The notes under the pieces are model-generated. The model worked only from the letters and a program-made list of their open reading frames with translations, had not been told where the DNA came from and searched no databases. The translations under genes were made by a program, and so were the position numbers. Shown here piece by piece: positions 7,867-17,917 of a stretch of 32,025 nt of DNA. This DNA is from an uncultured Eubacteriales bacterium (GTDB taxonomy: Bacteria > Bacillota > Clostridia > Oscillospirales > Acutalibacteraceae). The first letter of the stretch is position 1. The number at the start of each line of letters is the position of its first letter. Where the stretch lies: contig ONAH01000066.1 in assembly GCA_900315715.1 (NCBI GenBank), forward strand, positions 1 through 32,025. Direction: 5' to 3'.

Positions 7867-10800
7867 TTACATATCAATAGTTGAAATACAAAGTGTAGTT
7901 TCTTCAAGAACGTCAAGTAATGCCCTAACAGTATCAAGAGCTGTAAATATAGCTACATTGTTTTCGACAGCCCAGCGTCTAATGCGATAACCATCGTGGC
8001 TGTTTTCATGGTAGATATCCTTAGTGTTAATAACATAGCTGATATAACCTGATTGGAAAGATGAGAAAATATCGTCATTTTCATCAAGCTTCTGTCTAAC
8101 TCTTGTTCTTATTCCGTGACTCTTAAGGAACTGTGCAGTACCCTCAGTAGCCTCAATGTTAAATCCAAGGTTATAGAAACGTCTGATTAGCGGGAGTGCT
8201 TCCTCTTTATCAACATCAGCAATAGTAGCGAAAACTGTACCGTAATTAACCATTTTTGTACCTGAAGACTGTAAAGCTTTATAAAGAGCTCTGGTAAGTG
8301 TGTTATCATATCCGATAGCCTCTCCGGTAGATTTCATTTCAGGTGAGAGGTAAGCATCAAGACCACTTAGTTTAGAGAAGGAGAAAGCAGGTGCCTTAAC
8401 ATACCAGCGTTCCTTTTCCTTAGGATAAACAACATCAATACCTTGTTCTTTAAGGCTTTTGCCAAGAATAGCCAGAGTAGCAATATCTGCAAGAGAATAT
8501 CCGGTAGCTTTTGATAGGAATGGAACAGTTCTTGAAGAACGAGGATTTACTTCGATAACATAAACATCATTGTTCTTATCTACAATAAACTGAATGTTAT
8601 ACAGACCAACAATACCGATACCAAGACCAAGTTTAACAGTGTAGTCGATAATAACGTCTTTGACCTCCTGAGGAATAGTGAAAGACGGATACACACTTAT
8701 AGAGTCACCGGAGTGAATACCGGTACGTTCAACATGTTCCATGAGTCCAGGGATAAATACACCTTTTCCGTCGCATACAGCATCAACTTCGCACTCTTTG
8801 CCTACAATATACTTATCAACGAGTACAGGTTTATCCTCATCAACCTCAACTGCGGTTTTAAGGTAATGTCTAAGCATATTTTCGTTTGCAACGATCTGCA
8901 TAGCACGGCCGCCAAGTACATAACTGGGGCGAACCAGAACTGGGTACCCGATATCAGCAGCGGCCTTAACGCCGTCCTCAATATTAGTAACAGCCTGACC
9001 CTTTGGCTGAGGAATTTTAAGCTCCTCCATGATTTTTTCAAATGAATCACGATTTTCAGCCTTTTCGATAGCCTCAACATCAGTACCGATAATCTTAACT
9101 CCTCTTTTCATAAGAGGTTCGGCAAGGTTAATAGCAGTCTGACCGCCAAGAGAAGCGATAACTCCCTCAGGTTTTTCGAGTTCAATAATGTTCATAACAT
9201 CTTCAACAGTAAGAGGCTCAAAATAAAGCTTGTCACTTGTTGTATAATCTGTTGAAACGGTTTCAGGGTTGTTGTTGATGATGATAGCTTCATAGCCGTT
9301 GTTTTTAATAGTAGCAACAGCGTGAACTGTGGAGTAGTCAAACTCAACACCTTGACCGATACGGATAGGACCGGAACCAAGAACGATAATCTTCTTTCTG
9401 TCGCTAACAATAGACTCATTTTCCTGTTCATATGTTGAGTAGAAGTAAGGAATATAGGATTCAAACTCAGACGCACAGGTATCTATCATTTTGTAAACAG
9501 GGAACATACCCAGTTTTTTTCTGAGATAATAAATATCGTCCTCAGTAGTTTTCCAGAGTTTTGCGATATATTTATCAGAGAAGCCCATTCTTTTTGCACG
9601 ATAAAGAGCATCGGTATCGTCTTTATTCTCAGCAACTATACGCTCAAACTCAACGATATTTTTGATCTTCTCAAGGAAGAACATATCGATTTTAGTAATA
9701 TTGAAGATTTCTCTCAAATCGATTCCGTTCCAGATAAGCTCAGCAATAGCGTAAATTCTGTCATCGGTACCCTTGCGGATATAATCGAGAAGGTCATCGT
9801 TAGACATATCATTGAACTTTGGTTTATAAAGATGATATACACCGATTTCGAGAGAACGTACAGCTTTGAGCAGGCTTTCCTCAAAAGTTCTGCCGATACT
9901 CATGACCTCTCCTGTTGCTTTCATCTGAGTACCGAGTACGTTTGAGGCATCAGAGAATTTGTCGAAAGGAAACCTTGGCATTTTAGTAACAACATAGTCA
10001 AGAGTAGGTTCAAAGCTTGCAGGAGTGTTAGCAATCTGAATTTCATCGAGTGTCATTCCAACTGCAATTTTAGCGGAAACTCTTGCGATAGGATAGCCGC
10101 TGGCTTTTGAAGCAAGAGCAGATGAACGTGAAACTCTGGGATTTACTTCGATAAGATAATAATCAAACGATACAGGATCAAGTGCAAACTGAACGTTACA
10201 GCCACCTTCAATTTTAAGGGCACGAATGATTTTCAATGCCGAGTCACGAAGCATGTGGTATTCTTTGTTAGTAAGTGTCTGACTTGGTGCAACAACGATA
10301 GAGTCGCCGGTATGAATACCAACAGGATCAAGATTCTCCATGTTACAAATAGTAATAGCTGTATCGTTAGCATCTCTGATTACTTCGTACTCTATTTCTT
10401 TAAATCCTTTAACGCTTTTTTCTACAAGAACCTGATGAACAGGGGAGAGTTTAAGTGCATTTTTCATTATTTCGACGAGTTCTTCTTCGTTATTAACGAA
10501 ACCGCCGCCGGTACCTCCAAGAGTAAAGGCAGGACGAAGAACGACAGGATAACCGATTTCCTCAGCAGCTTTAAGACCCTCTTCTATTGAGTGAGTAATG
10601 ATAGATGGGAGAACAGGTTCACCGATTTCTTCGCATAACTCTTTAAACAATTCTCTGTCCTCTGCTCGTTCGATACTTTCTACCTTAGTACCAAGGAGTT
10701 CGACCTGGCACTCTTCGAGAACGCCTTTTCTTGCAAGTTTCATAGCAAGGTTAAGACCTGTCTGTCCGCCAATACCCGGTACAATAGCGTCCGGACGCTC

Positions 10801-11040
10801 ATATCTGAGAATTTTAGCCATATATTCAAGTGTAAGCGGCTCCATATAAACCTTATCTGCAACAACAGTATCAGTCATAATAGTTGCAGGGTTAGAGTTA
10901 CATAGAATAACCTGATACCCCTCTTCACGCAGAGCAAGACAAGCCTGAGTACCTGCATAGTCAAATTCAGCAGCCTGACCAATAACGATAGGACCGGAGC
11001 CTATAACCAAAACCTTTTTAATATCACTTCTCTTAGCCAT
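7867..11040 (-). CDS. carB: Carbamoyl-phosphate synthase large subunit
   Basis: Makes carbamoyl phosphate from bicarbonate, two ATP and ammonia supplied by CarA. Its 1057 residues and internal duplication are typical: the first ATP-grasp half starts at [17 protein letters not shown] (around 14-30) and the second at [16 protein letters not shown] (around residue 555). Each half has an IEVNPR metal/ATP segment. The last 130 residues are the MGS-like allosteric domain. Its SD, AAGGAGG, lies within the end of carA, and one base separates the two genes. It is followed by the 433-base gap that splits the pyr cluster. No frameshift or missing motif was seen. Confidence 0.98.
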   Translation of the reverse strand: MAKRSDIKKVLVIGSGPIVIGQAAEFDYAGTQACLALREEGYQVILCNSNPATIMTDTVVADKVYMEPLTLEYMAKILRYERPDAIVPGIGGQTGLNLAMKLARKGVLEECQVELLGTKVESIERAEDRELFKELCEEIGEPVLPSIITHSIEEGLKAAEEIGYPVVLRPAFTLGGTGGGFVNNEEELVEIMKNALKLSPVHQVLVEKSVKGFKEIEYEVIRDANDTAITICNMENLDPVGIHTGDSIVVAPSQTLTNKEYHMLRDSALKIIRALKIEGGCNVQFALDPVSFDYYLIEVNPRVSRSSALASKASGYPIARVSAKIAVGMTLDEIQIANTPASFEPTLDYVVTKMPRFPFDKFSDASNVLGTQMKATGEVMSIGRTFEESLLKAVRSLEIGVYHLYKPKFNDMSNDDLLDYIRKGTDDRIYAIAELIWNGIDLREIFNITKIDMFFLEKIKNIVEFERIVAENKDDTDALYRAKRMGFSDKYIAKLWKTTEDDIYYLRKKLGMFPVYKMIDTCASEFESYIPYFYSTYEQENESIVSDRKKIIVLGSGPIRIGQGVEFDYSTVHAVATIKNNGYEAIIINNNPETVSTDYTTSDKLYFEPLTVEDVMNIIELEKPEGVIASLGGQTAINLAEPLMKRGVKIIGTDVEAIEKAENRDSFEKIMEELKIPQPKGQAVTNIEDGVKAAADIGYPVLVRPSYVLGGRAMQIVANENMLRHYLKTAVEVDEDKPVLVDKYIVGKECEVDAVCDGKGVFIPGLMEHVERTGIHSGDSISVYPSFTIPQEVKDVIIDYTVKLGLGIGIVGLYNIQFIVDKNNDVYVIEVNPRSSRTVPFLSKATGYSLADIATLAILGKSLKEQGIDVVYPKEKERWYVKAPAFSFSKLSGLDAYLSPEMKSTGEAIGYDNTLTRALYKALQSSGTKMVNYGTVFATIADVDKEEALPLIRRFYNLGFNIEATEGTAQFLKSHGIRTRVRQKLDENDDIFSSFQSGYISYVINTKDIYHENSHDGYRIRRWAVENNVAIFTALDTVRALLDVLEETTLCISTIDM

Positions 11041-11041
11041 A

Positions 11042-12130
11042 TTATTTGTCCTCCTTCATGAAACCAATGAACTTGTTAAACAGGTATGAGCTGTCCTGTG
11101 GTCCCGGTGCGCTTTCAGGATGATACTGCACACTGAATACTTTATCTTTTTCGCAGGAAACTCCTTCAACAGTGTTATCAAGAATATTGATGTGAGTTAC
11201 GGATAGATCAGTGTTCTTAATGCTTTCGGTATCGACAGCGTAGTTATGGTTCTGGCTTGTTATTTCGATTTTTCCTGTTTCAAGGTTCTTTACAGGGTGA
11301 TTTCCGCCTCTGTGACCGAATTTCAGCTTATATGTTTTAGCACCGTAAGCTAAGTTAATGAGCTGATGACCAAGACAAATACCAAATATAGGGTATTTAC
11401 CTCTGAGTGCTCTTACAAGTTCGATAGTCTCAGGAACATCCTCAGGGTTGCCCGGACCATTTGAGAAAAACACACCGTCGGGATTAAGTTTTTCAATCTC
11501 TTCAGCTTTAGTGTTATAAGGTACTACCGTAACATTACAGCCAAGCTTGTTAAGACTTCTGATAATGTTAAGCTTAATACCGCAGTCAACAGCAACAACC
11601 TCAAGTTTCGGGTGAGCGGTACGAGAATACCATTTTTTCTTACAGCTAACCTTTGAAACAGCGTCTGTGGGAATACTTGTTGTACGGAGAATATCCATAC
11701 ATTCTTCCAAAGGCTTGTCAGCGTCAGTGATAAGCACCTTACAACAGCCGTTGTCTCTGATTTTTCTGGTAAGGAGTCTTGTATCAATACCGGAAATTCC
11801 GGGAATTTCATAATCCTCAAGAATTTCGTCAAGAGTTTTTGTATATCTGAAATTAGACGGTATATTATTATATTCACGAACGATCAAGCCACCGATAGTA
11901 GGAGTTTTAGTTTCGAAGTCGTCATCAGCAATACCGTAGTTGCCGATAAGTGGATATGTCATAACAACCATTTGATAAGTATATGACGGATCCGATACGA
12001 TTTCCTGGTAGCCTACCATGGAAGTATTGAATACAAGTTCGCAAACTTTATCGCAGTTATGACCGAAGCCTGTACCAAAGAAAACGCTTCCGTCCTCCAG
12101 TACGATTTTTCTGTTGTTTATTGTTTCCAT
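11042..12130 (-). CDS. carA: Carbamoyl-phosphate synthase small (glutaminase) subunit
   Basis: Hydrolyses glutamine and channels ammonia to CarB. It has 362 residues, the usual length. The N-terminal CPSase_sm domain includes [13 protein letters not shown] and [11 protein letters not shown]. The C-terminal class I glutamine amidotransferase domain has [11 protein letters not shown], the nucleophile elbow GICLGHQ, and the His-Glu of YHPESAPGP. The start ATG 12130 overlaps the end of pyrC by 13 bases, with AAGGGGG upstream inside pyrC. It sits between pyrC and carB, so arginine synthesis would share or duplicate this enzyme; no arginine genes are in the window. Confidence 0.97.
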   Translation of the reverse strand: METINNRKIVLEDGSVFFGTGFGHNCDKVCELVFNTSMVGYQEIVSDPSYTYQMVVMTYPLIGNYGIADDDFETKTPTIGGLIVREYNNIPSNFRYTKTLDEILEDYEIPGISGIDTRLLTRKIRDNGCCKVLITDADKPLEECMDILRTTSIPTDAVSKVSCKKKWYSRTAHPKLEVVAVDCGIKLNIIRSLNKLGCNVTVVPYNTKAEEIEKLNPDGVFFSNGPGNPEDVPETIELVRALRGKYPIFGICLGHQLINLAYGAKTYKLKFGHRGGNHPVKNLETGKIEITSQNHNYAVDTESIKNTDLSVTHINILDNTVEGVSCEKDKVFSVQYHPESAPGPQDSSYLFNKFIGFMKEDK

Positions 12131-13374
12131 TTTATTTCCCCCTTAACAATTGTCATTACGCACTTGCCGTAAACCTCCATGCCTTCAAAAGGAGTTGCAC
12201 GCCCCATAGAAAGAAAGTCATCGGGATTTACTACGTATTTATCATCAAGCTTCCATACGCATAGATTCGCAGGAAGTCCTTCTTTAATCTCGTTGTTCAT
12301 TCCGAAACGTTTGCCGGGATTAATGCTCATAAGCTCAATGAGCTTTTCCAGAGAAACAACATTTTTTTTAACAAGATTTGTATATAGCACAGGGAATGCC
12401 GTTTCCAAACCGACAACACCCATAAGGCTTTTCTCAAGACCTTTCGATTTCTCCTCCTTGCTGTGGGGCGCATGATCAGTGGCTATCATATCGATAGTAC
12501 CGTCTTTAATGCCATTGATGAGTGCAATTCTATCTTCTTCGCTTCTGATAGGAGGGTTCATCTTGAATCTTCCGTCCTCTTGAAGCATACTGTCATTAAA
12601 AACAAGGTAATGCGGACCTGTTTCACAAGTAATGTCGACACCATTATTCTTAGCTTGTCTAATAAGCTCAACGCTTTCTTTTGTAGAAATATGACAAACG
12701 TGATACTTACAGCCGCTTTTAGCGGAAAGCTCAATGTCACGTTTAATCTGTCCCCATTCGCTTTCAGAGCAAATACCTTTGTGACCATGTGTCTTAGCAT
12801 AATCACCGTCATGAATATATCCGCCATTAAGAAGATCATTGACTTCGCAATGAGCGGCAATGATTTTGTTAAGTGATTTAGCCTTTTTCATAGCCTCAAG
12901 CATCATATCATCACTTTGTACACCTTTGCCGTCATCAGAGAAGGCAACAGCAAAATCGTTCATACCATCCATGTCTGAGAGAATGTTTCCTTCTTCATTA
13001 ACGGTAATGGAACCATAAGGATGTACGTTAATAACAGCGTCCCTATTTATAATATCAGTCTGTACCAGAATATGTTCAACACTATCCGGAACAGGATTAA
13101 GATTGGGCATTGAACAAATGTCAGTATAACCTCCATGTGCTGCTGCAAGTGAACCTGTTTTAATTGTTTCTTTATACGAAAAACCCGGTTCTCTTAGATG
13201 TACATGAACATCAATAAAACCGGGAAAAATGAAACAATTATTAAGATCAATAATGTTACAATCAGCAGAAAGGCCGGTACCAACAGAAACAATTTGCCCG
13301 TCGCAAATAAGAATATCTTTTTTGCTAATAGCAGAATTGTGAAAAACCATAGCATTCTTCAGCAAATAGTTCAT
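12118..13374 (-). CDS. pyrC: Dihydroorotase (class I)
   Basis: Interconverts N-carbamoyl-aspartate and dihydroorotate. It has 418 residues, as in Bacillus-type class I enzymes. Zinc-binding residues are visible: H57 and H59 in DVHVHLREPG, H175 in AHCE, H228 in CHIS and D300 in ATDHAPHS. D148 in FSDDGK takes the place of the carboxylated lysine found in other amidohydrolases. It is the first gene of the operon. The leader from the predicted transcription start is only about 55 bases, with an AAAGGGG site nine bases before ATG. It overlaps carA at its 3' end. Confidence 0.97.
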   Translation of the reverse strand: MNYLLKNAMVFHNSAISKKDILICDGQIVSVGTGLSADCNIIDLNNCFIFPGFIDVHVHLREPGFSYKETIKTGSLAAAHGGYTDICSMPNLNPVPDSVEHILVQTDIINRDAVINVHPYGSITVNEEGNILSDMDGMNDFAVAFSDDGKGVQSDDMMLEAMKKAKSLNKIIAAHCEVNDLLNGGYIHDGDYAKTHGHKGICSESEWGQIKRDIELSAKSGCKYHVCHISTKESVELIRQAKNNGVDITCETGPHYLVFNDSMLQEDGRFKMNPPIRSEEDRIALINGIKDGTIDMIATDHAPHSKEEKSKGLEKSLMGVVGLETAFPVLYTNLVKKNVVSLEKLIELMSINPGKRFGMNNEIKEGLPANLCVWKLDDKYVVNPDDFLSMGRATPFEGMEVYGKCVMTIVKGEIKWKQ

Positions 13375-13435
13375 CTTGGAAAACCCCTTTGCAAATTACA
13401 TACGAGAAACGAAAACTCCGTAATTCTCTCAGAAT

Positions 13436-13464
13436 ATTTTATCATTTTAGACAAAGCTTGTCAA
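13436..13464 (-). promoter_or_regulatory. Promoter of the pyr operon
   Basis: On the minus strand TTGACA (13459-13464) is followed by a 17-base spacer and TAAAAT (13436-13441). Transcription would start near 13429, leaving a leader of about 55 bases before pyrC. That leader is too short for a PyrR attenuator and contains no PyrR-box-like AGAGAGG sequence or terminator. Control is therefore more likely at the promoter itself. Confidence 0.8.
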
Positions 13465-13467
13465 GCT
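13455..13467. promoter_or_regulatory. Palindrome over the -35 of the pyr promoter
   Basis: AGCTTG-T-CAAGCT is a perfect dyad with six-base arms and a single central base, and it covers the whole -35 hexamer. Its position suits a repressor operator. The regulator is unknown, and chance cannot be excluded for a 13-base palindrome. Confidence 0.4.
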
Positions 13468-13604
13468 ACAAAATTATTAAAAAACGAATAAATATACAAA
13501 AACATGAATATAATTCAAAAAAACCGGTATAAATATTCGCAGAATAATAATCTGCTAAACAGAAATAATATTAATACTGAATACAGACAAAGGAGGAGAA
13601 TTGT

Positions 13605-13835
13605 ATGTTTCCGAAAGGGAAAATAAGGCCGCAGGAGGAAAGAAGAAGGACAATAAAATATTCAGACAAAGTTCAGCCTGAAGAATACACCGACAGTGTA
13701 CTAAGGTGTGGTCCGATAAATCAGACGATAATGTCATCGGAGCGAAATAAAACAGATGAAAAGACAAAAGCTTCAATTCCAAGTGATACAGCAGTTGAAA
13801 ACATGCGTGATTGGAGTATAGAGAAGAAAGTGTAA
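13605..13835 (+). CDS. Small charged hypothetical protein (76 aa)
   Basis: Very hydrophilic protein of 76 residues, rich in Arg, Lys, Glu and Thr, starting MFPKGKIRPQEERRR. A strong SD (AGGAGG, eight bases before ATG) makes it a real gene. The C-terminal part, IPSDTAVENMRDW followed by charged residues, faintly recalls the small clostridial DUF3787 family (spore-associated in some species), but this is from memory and weak. There is one cysteine and no membrane segment. It is divergent from pyrC, with about 230 bases between them, and convergent with the lipoprotein gene at 13837, whose stop lies one base away. Confidence 0.6.
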   Translation: MFPKGKIRPQEERRRTIKYSDKVQPEEYTDSVLRCGPINQTIMSSERNKTDEKTKASIPSDTAVENMRDWSIEKKV

Positions 13836-13836
13836 T

Positions 13837-14193
13837 TTAGTCTGTATATTTATAGAAAACAATTTTTTCACCGTATTTCTCAAGAGTTAATGATGTACCG
13901 CTGAGTATATAAGGAAAAACGAACTCACTTTCGAGATTGTTGTCGATAATAATAATATTGTTGTCTGAGAAAACGCAAAGCCCTTTGATAATGCAGTTCT
14001 CATCATAGCTGTTTATGGTAAGAACTGCATTTTCGTCGTTAAAAGTTAAGTTTGCACAAATATCCTCATCATTTGAAAACCACTGATAAGCTCTTATTTC
14101 ATCTTCTTCATTGTTAATTGTTTTGGTACAGGCACTAAATAGAATAAATGTCGAAGAAAGGATTATAAAAAACAATTTACTGATACTTTTCAT
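13837..14193 (-). CDS. Small predicted lipoprotein (118 aa)
   Basis: The start is ATG 14193, because AAGGAG lies seven bases before it and a lipoprotein signal follows: MKSISKLFF, a hydrophobic core, then the lipobox FSAC near residues 19-22. The mature part is acidic and strand-rich (repeated Ile/Val with Asp/Asn turns), ending EKYGEKIVFYKYTD, which resembles small lipocalin-like lipoproteins of Firmicutes that report protein stability or bind ligands; no specific function can be given. The frame extends upstream to ATG 14220, but that would bury the signal. It is a single gene with no clear promoter motif, and it converges with the gene at 13605. Confidence 0.75.
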   Translation of the reverse strand: MKSISKLFFIILSSTFILFSACTKTINNEEDEIRAYQWFSNDEDICANLTFNDENAVLTINSYDENCIIKGLCVFSDNNIIIIDNNLESEFVFPYILSGTSLTLEKYGEKIVFYKYTD

Positions 14194-14287
14194 GTTGATC
14201 TCCTTGAAATACTCTAACATAGTAATAATGTATGCTTGTTAATAGATTAGTATGAATGATGATACAGAAAATTTATTTCTTTATATA

Positions 14288-14316
14288 TTGCCCGAAGCAA
14301 TAAAATGTGTTATAAT
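14288..14316 (+). promoter_or_regulatory. Promoter of the ruvC gene cluster
   Basis: TTGCCC (14288-14293), a 17-base spacer and a perfect TATAAT (14311-14316). Transcription would start near 14323, which rules out the possible ruvC start at 14319 and supports ATG 14346. It probably drives ruvCAB and perhaps the genes beyond. Confidence 0.75.
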
Positions 14317-14345
14317 AAATGAAATGTGTATATTTGGAGAATAAT

Positions 14346-14852
14346 ATGGTAGTGTTAGGAATAGATCCTGGTTATGCGATAGTTGGGTTTGGAGCAATAG
14401 AATTTTATAGTTACAAGTATCATACACTTGGATATGGGGCTATATTAACTGAATCGGATCAGATGTTTGAAGATAGATTAGAAAAAATATTCAGTGAAAT
14501 GAATACTATTATAGAAAAGTGCAAACCCGATGTAATGGCAATAGAAAAATTGTATTTTCAGAACAATCAGAAAACAGCAATAGATGTTGCCCAGGCAAGG
14601 GGAGTAATACTACTGTCAGCAAAGCTTAAGGGAATACCGATATTTGAATATACGCCATTACAGGTCAAAAGTGCAGTAACAGGCTACGGAAAAGCTAAAA
14701 AAGAGCAGGTCATGGAAATGACAAAACGATTGCTGAAGCTTGAAAACATGCCAAAGTATGATGATACAGCAGATGCACTTGCAATAGCCATTTGCCATAC
14801 GCAGGCAAACGGATCTCCCATGAGAGAATTTTTAAGCAGAAAGGGAATTTGA
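14346..14852 (+). CDS. ruvC: Crossover junction endodeoxyribonuclease RuvC
   Basis: Resolves Holliday junctions by paired nicks, together with RuvAB. It has 168 residues, the family length. The acidic catalytic residues are D7 (GIDPG), E67 (AIEKLYF), and D140 and D143 (KYDDTADALA). GGAG about seven bases before ATG 14346 and the classic MVVLGIDPG start decide the N terminus; the open frame from 14319 would begin before the predicted transcript. Three bases separate it from ruvA. Confidence 0.97.
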   Translation: MVVLGIDPGYAIVGFGAIEFYSYKYHTLGYGAILTESDQMFEDRLEKIFSEMNTIIEKCKPDVMAIEKLYFQNNQKTAIDVAQARGVILLSAKLKGIPIFEYTPLQVKSAVTGYGKAKKEQVMEMTKRLLKLENMPKYDDTADALAIAICHTQANGSPMREFLSRKGI

Positions 14853-14855
14853 TTA

Positions 14856-15461
14856 ATGATATACAGTTTAAGAGGAACTCTTATCTACGAAATGCAGGGA
14901 TATGTTGTAGTCGAATGCGGAGGAGTAGGATACAAGTGTACCACATCAATGTCAACATTGAGAGTAATGCCTAAAATTGGCAGTGAGGTCACATTGTTTA
15001 CATATATGGCAGTTCGTGAAGACGCAGTAGAATTGTTCGGATTTGCAACATCACAGGAGCTTGAGTGTTTTAAGATATTAACAGGAGTCAGCGGAGTGGG
15101 TTCAAAGGTAGGAATAGCAATACTTTCCGAATTTTCACCAGAACAGGTTGCTGTGTGTATAGCATCATCAGACGCAAAAACATTAACAAAAGCCTCAGGA
15201 GTTGGCAATAAGCTTGCACAGAGAATAATTCTGGAACTTAAAGATAAAATGAAAAAGCTTGGAGTAACAACATCAATAACGGAAATATCAAAAACATCTT
15301 CATCGTTTGTCTCTGTTGGAAACATAGCAGCAGCATGTGAAGCACTTGCTGTACTTGGATACACCTCAGAAGATGTAATGCCGATATTGTCTGCATTTGA
15401 TCCAACATTGAAGGTTGAGGAGTTAATACATAAAACGCTTGTAGAAATAGGAAAGAAATAG
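14856..15461 (+). CDS. ruvA: Holliday junction DNA helicase subunit RuvA
   Basis: Tetrameric junction-binding subunit that loads RuvB rings for branch migration. It has 201 residues, the normal size. The N-terminal OB-fold begins [11 protein letters not shown], and two helix-hairpin-helix motifs follow ([16 protein letters not shown] near 75-90 and [18 protein letters not shown] near 110-127). After a Ser/Thr-rich linker, the C-terminal RuvB-binding domain ends at [10 protein letters not shown]. It is closely packed between ruvC and ruvB, the usual Firmicute order. Confidence 0.97.
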   Translation: MIYSLRGTLIYEMQGYVVVECGGVGYKCTTSMSTLRVMPKIGSEVTLFTYMAVREDAVELFGFATSQELECFKILTGVSGVGSKVGIAILSEFSPEQVAVCIASSDAKTLTKASGVGNKLAQRIILELKDKMKKLGVTTSITEISKTSSSFVSVGNIAAACEALAVLGYTSEDVMPILSAFDPTLKVEELIHKTLVEIGKK

Positions 15462-15472
15462 GAGGGATTTTC

Positions 15473-16519
15473 TTGCAGGAAATGGATTTTGAAGACAGAA
15501 TAATGTCTGCTGAGGAGATACCCGAAGATACAGTAAGTTCAGATAATCCGCTTAGGCCCAAAACGCTTGATGAATACATAGGACAGGAAAAGGTCAAAGA
15601 AAATCTGAAAGTGTTTATAGAAGCTGCAAAGAAGCGCGGCGAAATACTGGATCACGTTTTGCTATACGGTCCTCCCGGACTTGGAAAAACGACGCTTTCA
15701 TCAATAATAGCAAATGAGATGAATGTAAACCTGAGGATAACATCCGGTCCAGCGATAGAGAAACCCGGAGATCTTGCAGCATTGTTGACAAACCTAAGTT
15801 CAGGCGATGTGCTGTTTATAGATGAGATACATCGAATATCCAGGGCGGTAGAAGAGGTTCTCTATCCGTCAATGGAGGATTTTGCGATTGATATTATTAC
15901 GGGAAAAGGACAAATGGCAGCATCATATCATTTGCCGCTGCCGAAATTCACGTTAGTAGGAGCAACAACGAGAGCCGGACAGCTTACAGCACCACTCAGG
16001 GATCGTTTTGGTGTAGTATTACGACTTGAGTTATATACGCCAGAGGAGTTGGCACAGATAGTTACACGAAGCGCAGGTATCTTAAATATAGAGATTGAAG
16101 ATGACGGTGCATTGGAGATAGCCTCACGCTCAAGAGGTACACCAAGAATTGCAAACCGTCTATTAAAGCGTGTGCGTGATTTTGCACAGGTAATGAGCGA
16201 TGGAGTAATAACTTGTGAAATAGCAAGAATAGCTTTGGATAAGCTTGAAATTGATGAATTGGGATTAGATGCCAACGACAGACGAATGTTGGAAGCGATA
16301 ATAAAGTTTTACAACGGAGGACCTGTCGGACTTGAAACGCTTGCGGCCGCAATAGGAGAAGAAGCGGTAACAATAGAAGATGTATATGAACCATATCTCA
16401 TGCAGATTGGATTTTTGAGCAGGACACCTAGGGGTAGATGTGTTACTTTTGCAGCGTGCCAGCATTTGGATATGACACCTCCTAACGGAGTAATGCCCGG
16501 TAGTCCCACATTGTTTTAA
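15473..16519 (+). CDS. ruvB: Holliday junction DNA helicase ATPase RuvB
   Basis: AAA+ motor for branch migration. Its 348 residues include Walker A GPPGLGKT (66-73), Walker B FIDEIHR (around 115-121), sensor 1 VGATTRAG and the arginine finger segment RDRFG, followed by the winged-helix C terminus. The start is taken as TTG 15473 because GGAGG lies seven bases upstream; the next ATG (15482) is 16 bases from that site and would lose only three residues. The gene ends 25 bases before glmM. Confidence 0.97.
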   Translation: MQEMDFEDRIMSAEEIPEDTVSSDNPLRPKTLDEYIGQEKVKENLKVFIEAAKKRGEILDHVLLYGPPGLGKTTLSSIIANEMNVNLRITSGPAIEKPGDLAALLTNLSSGDVLFIDEIHRISRAVEEVLYPSMEDFAIDIITGKGQMAASYHLPLPKFTLVGATTRAGQLTAPLRDRFGVVLRLELYTPEELAQIVTRSAGILNIEIEDDGALEIASRSRGTPRIANRLLKRVRDFAQVMSDGVITCEIARIALDKLEIDELGLDANDRRMLEAIIKFYNGGPVGLETLAAAIGEEAVTIEDVYEPYLMQIGFLSRTPRGRCVTFAACQHLDMTPPNGVMPGSPTLF

Positions 16520-16544
16520 AGAATAATTAATAAGGAGTATTATT

Positions 16545-17900
16545 ATGGGAAGATTATTTGGTACAGACGGAGTAAGAGGAGTTGCAAATTCAGAACTTAC
16601 TTGTGAATTAGCTATGAATATAGGAAGAGCCGCAGCTATGGTTCTTCTTGATAATGAAGATACAAGCGAAAAACCGACAATACTGATAGGAAAAGATACA
16701 AGAATATCATCAGATATGCTAGAGGGAGCGCTCACAGCGGGCCTGTGTTCAGTGGGAGCAAATGTAGTACATCTGGGAACAGTTCCAACACCTGCCGTAG
16801 CATATCTCGTGAAAAAATACAATGCAAATGCCGGAATAATGATATCCGCATCTCATAATCCTCATGAGTTTAACGGAATAAAAATATTCAATTCAGACGG
16901 ATATAAGCTTCCTGATGCATTGGAAGATAAAATAGAAGCTTTAATTAATGGTGAATGTGAGAAATTTGCAGTACCTGTTGGTAGAAATTTAGGATCTGTA
17001 AGAACAGCACCTGAAGCAATAGATGAGTATATAGACCATATTGCAGGAAGTATAGAGGGATCTCTTGAGGGAATAAAGGTTGCGGTTGACTGTTCAAACG
17101 GTTCTGCAAGTGCAACAGCAAGAAGGCTGTTTACAAAACTAGGTGCAGATTTTACAATAATAAACGATACTCCTGATGGTATCAATATTAATGAAAAGTG
17201 TGGATCGACACATATAGAAGGTCTTTCTGATTTTGTGAAAGCACATAATATGGATTGCGGTGTAGCGTATGATGGAGACGCTGACAGATGCTTAGCTGTT
17301 GATGAGAATGGTGAACTTGTAGATGGAGATTTTCTTATAGCTATCTGTGCAAAGGCACTCAAAGATATAGGAAAGCTGAGCAATAATACCGTTGTAGGTA
17401 CAGTAATGACAAACATGGGATTTACTAAATTCTGTGAGAAAAACGATATAAATTTTATCTCAACGTCTGTTGGTGATAGATATGTGCTTGAGAATATGCT
17501 TGAGAATAATTATAATATAGGTGGAGAGCAGTCTGGACATATAATTTTTCTTGATTATGGTACAACAGGAGACGGACAGCTTACGTCTGTACAGCTTTTG
17601 AGTATTATAAAAAAGAGCGGAAAAACTCTTTCTCAGCTTGCAGGAATAATGAAGAGATATCCACAGGTTTTAATAAATGTAAAGGTTGCAACGGAGAAGA
17701 AGGATCAGTATTTCACTGATAATACAATAAAAACTGAGATAGATAAAGTAGAAGAAGAGCTTAGTAACAGGGGAAGAATACTGGTAAGACCGTCAGGAAC
17801 GGAACCGTTAATAAGGGTAATGCTTGAGGGAGAGGATTATTCGGAAATTTCCGAACATGCAAATGTAGTGGCAGACCTTATTCGTGAGAGACTTTCTTGA
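16545..17900 (+). CDS. glmM: Phosphoglucosamine mutase
   Basis: Converts glucosamine-6-phosphate to glucosamine-1-phosphate for UDP-GlcNAc and peptidoglycan synthesis. Its 451 residues show all four alpha-D-phosphohexomutase domains: MGRLFGTDGVRG at the start, the phosphoserine loop ISASHNP (S103), the metal loop DGDADRC in the middle, and the phosphate-binding loop RPSGTEPLIRVM near the C terminus. An AAGGAG site precedes ATG. Its stop overlaps the upstream frame of the next gene but not that gene's chosen start. Its place after ruvB suggests one long housekeeping transcript. Confidence 0.97.
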   Translation: MGRLFGTDGVRGVANSELTCELAMNIGRAAAMVLLDNEDTSEKPTILIGKDTRISSDMLEGALTAGLCSVGANVVHLGTVPTPAVAYLVKKYNANAGIMISASHNPHEFNGIKIFNSDGYKLPDALEDKIEALINGECEKFAVPVGRNLGSVRTAPEAIDEYIDHIAGSIEGSLEGIKVAVDCSNGSASATARRLFTKLGADFTIINDTPDGININEKCGSTHIEGLSDFVKAHNMDCGVAYDGDADRCLAVDENGELVDGDFLIAICAKALKDIGKLSNNTVVGTVMTNMGFTKFCEKNDINFISTSVGDRYVLENMLENNYNIGGEQSGHIIFLDYGTTGDGQLTSVQLLSIIKKSGKTLSQLAGIMKRYPQVLINVKVATEKKDQYFTDNTIKTEIDKVEEELSNRGRILVRPSGTEPLIRVMLEGEDYSEISEHANVVADLIRERLS

Positions 17901-17917
17901 TAAACGGAGCGTATTGT

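Noticed and set aside
13375-13435. PyrR attenuator or T-box in the pyr leader
   Set aside because: The leader is about 55 bases, with no terminator hairpin and no conserved PyrR or T-box sequence.
14319-14345. Upstream ATG for ruvC
   Set aside because: It lies at or before the predicted transcription start and has no SD; the family start MVVLGIDPG at 14346 has a GGAG site.
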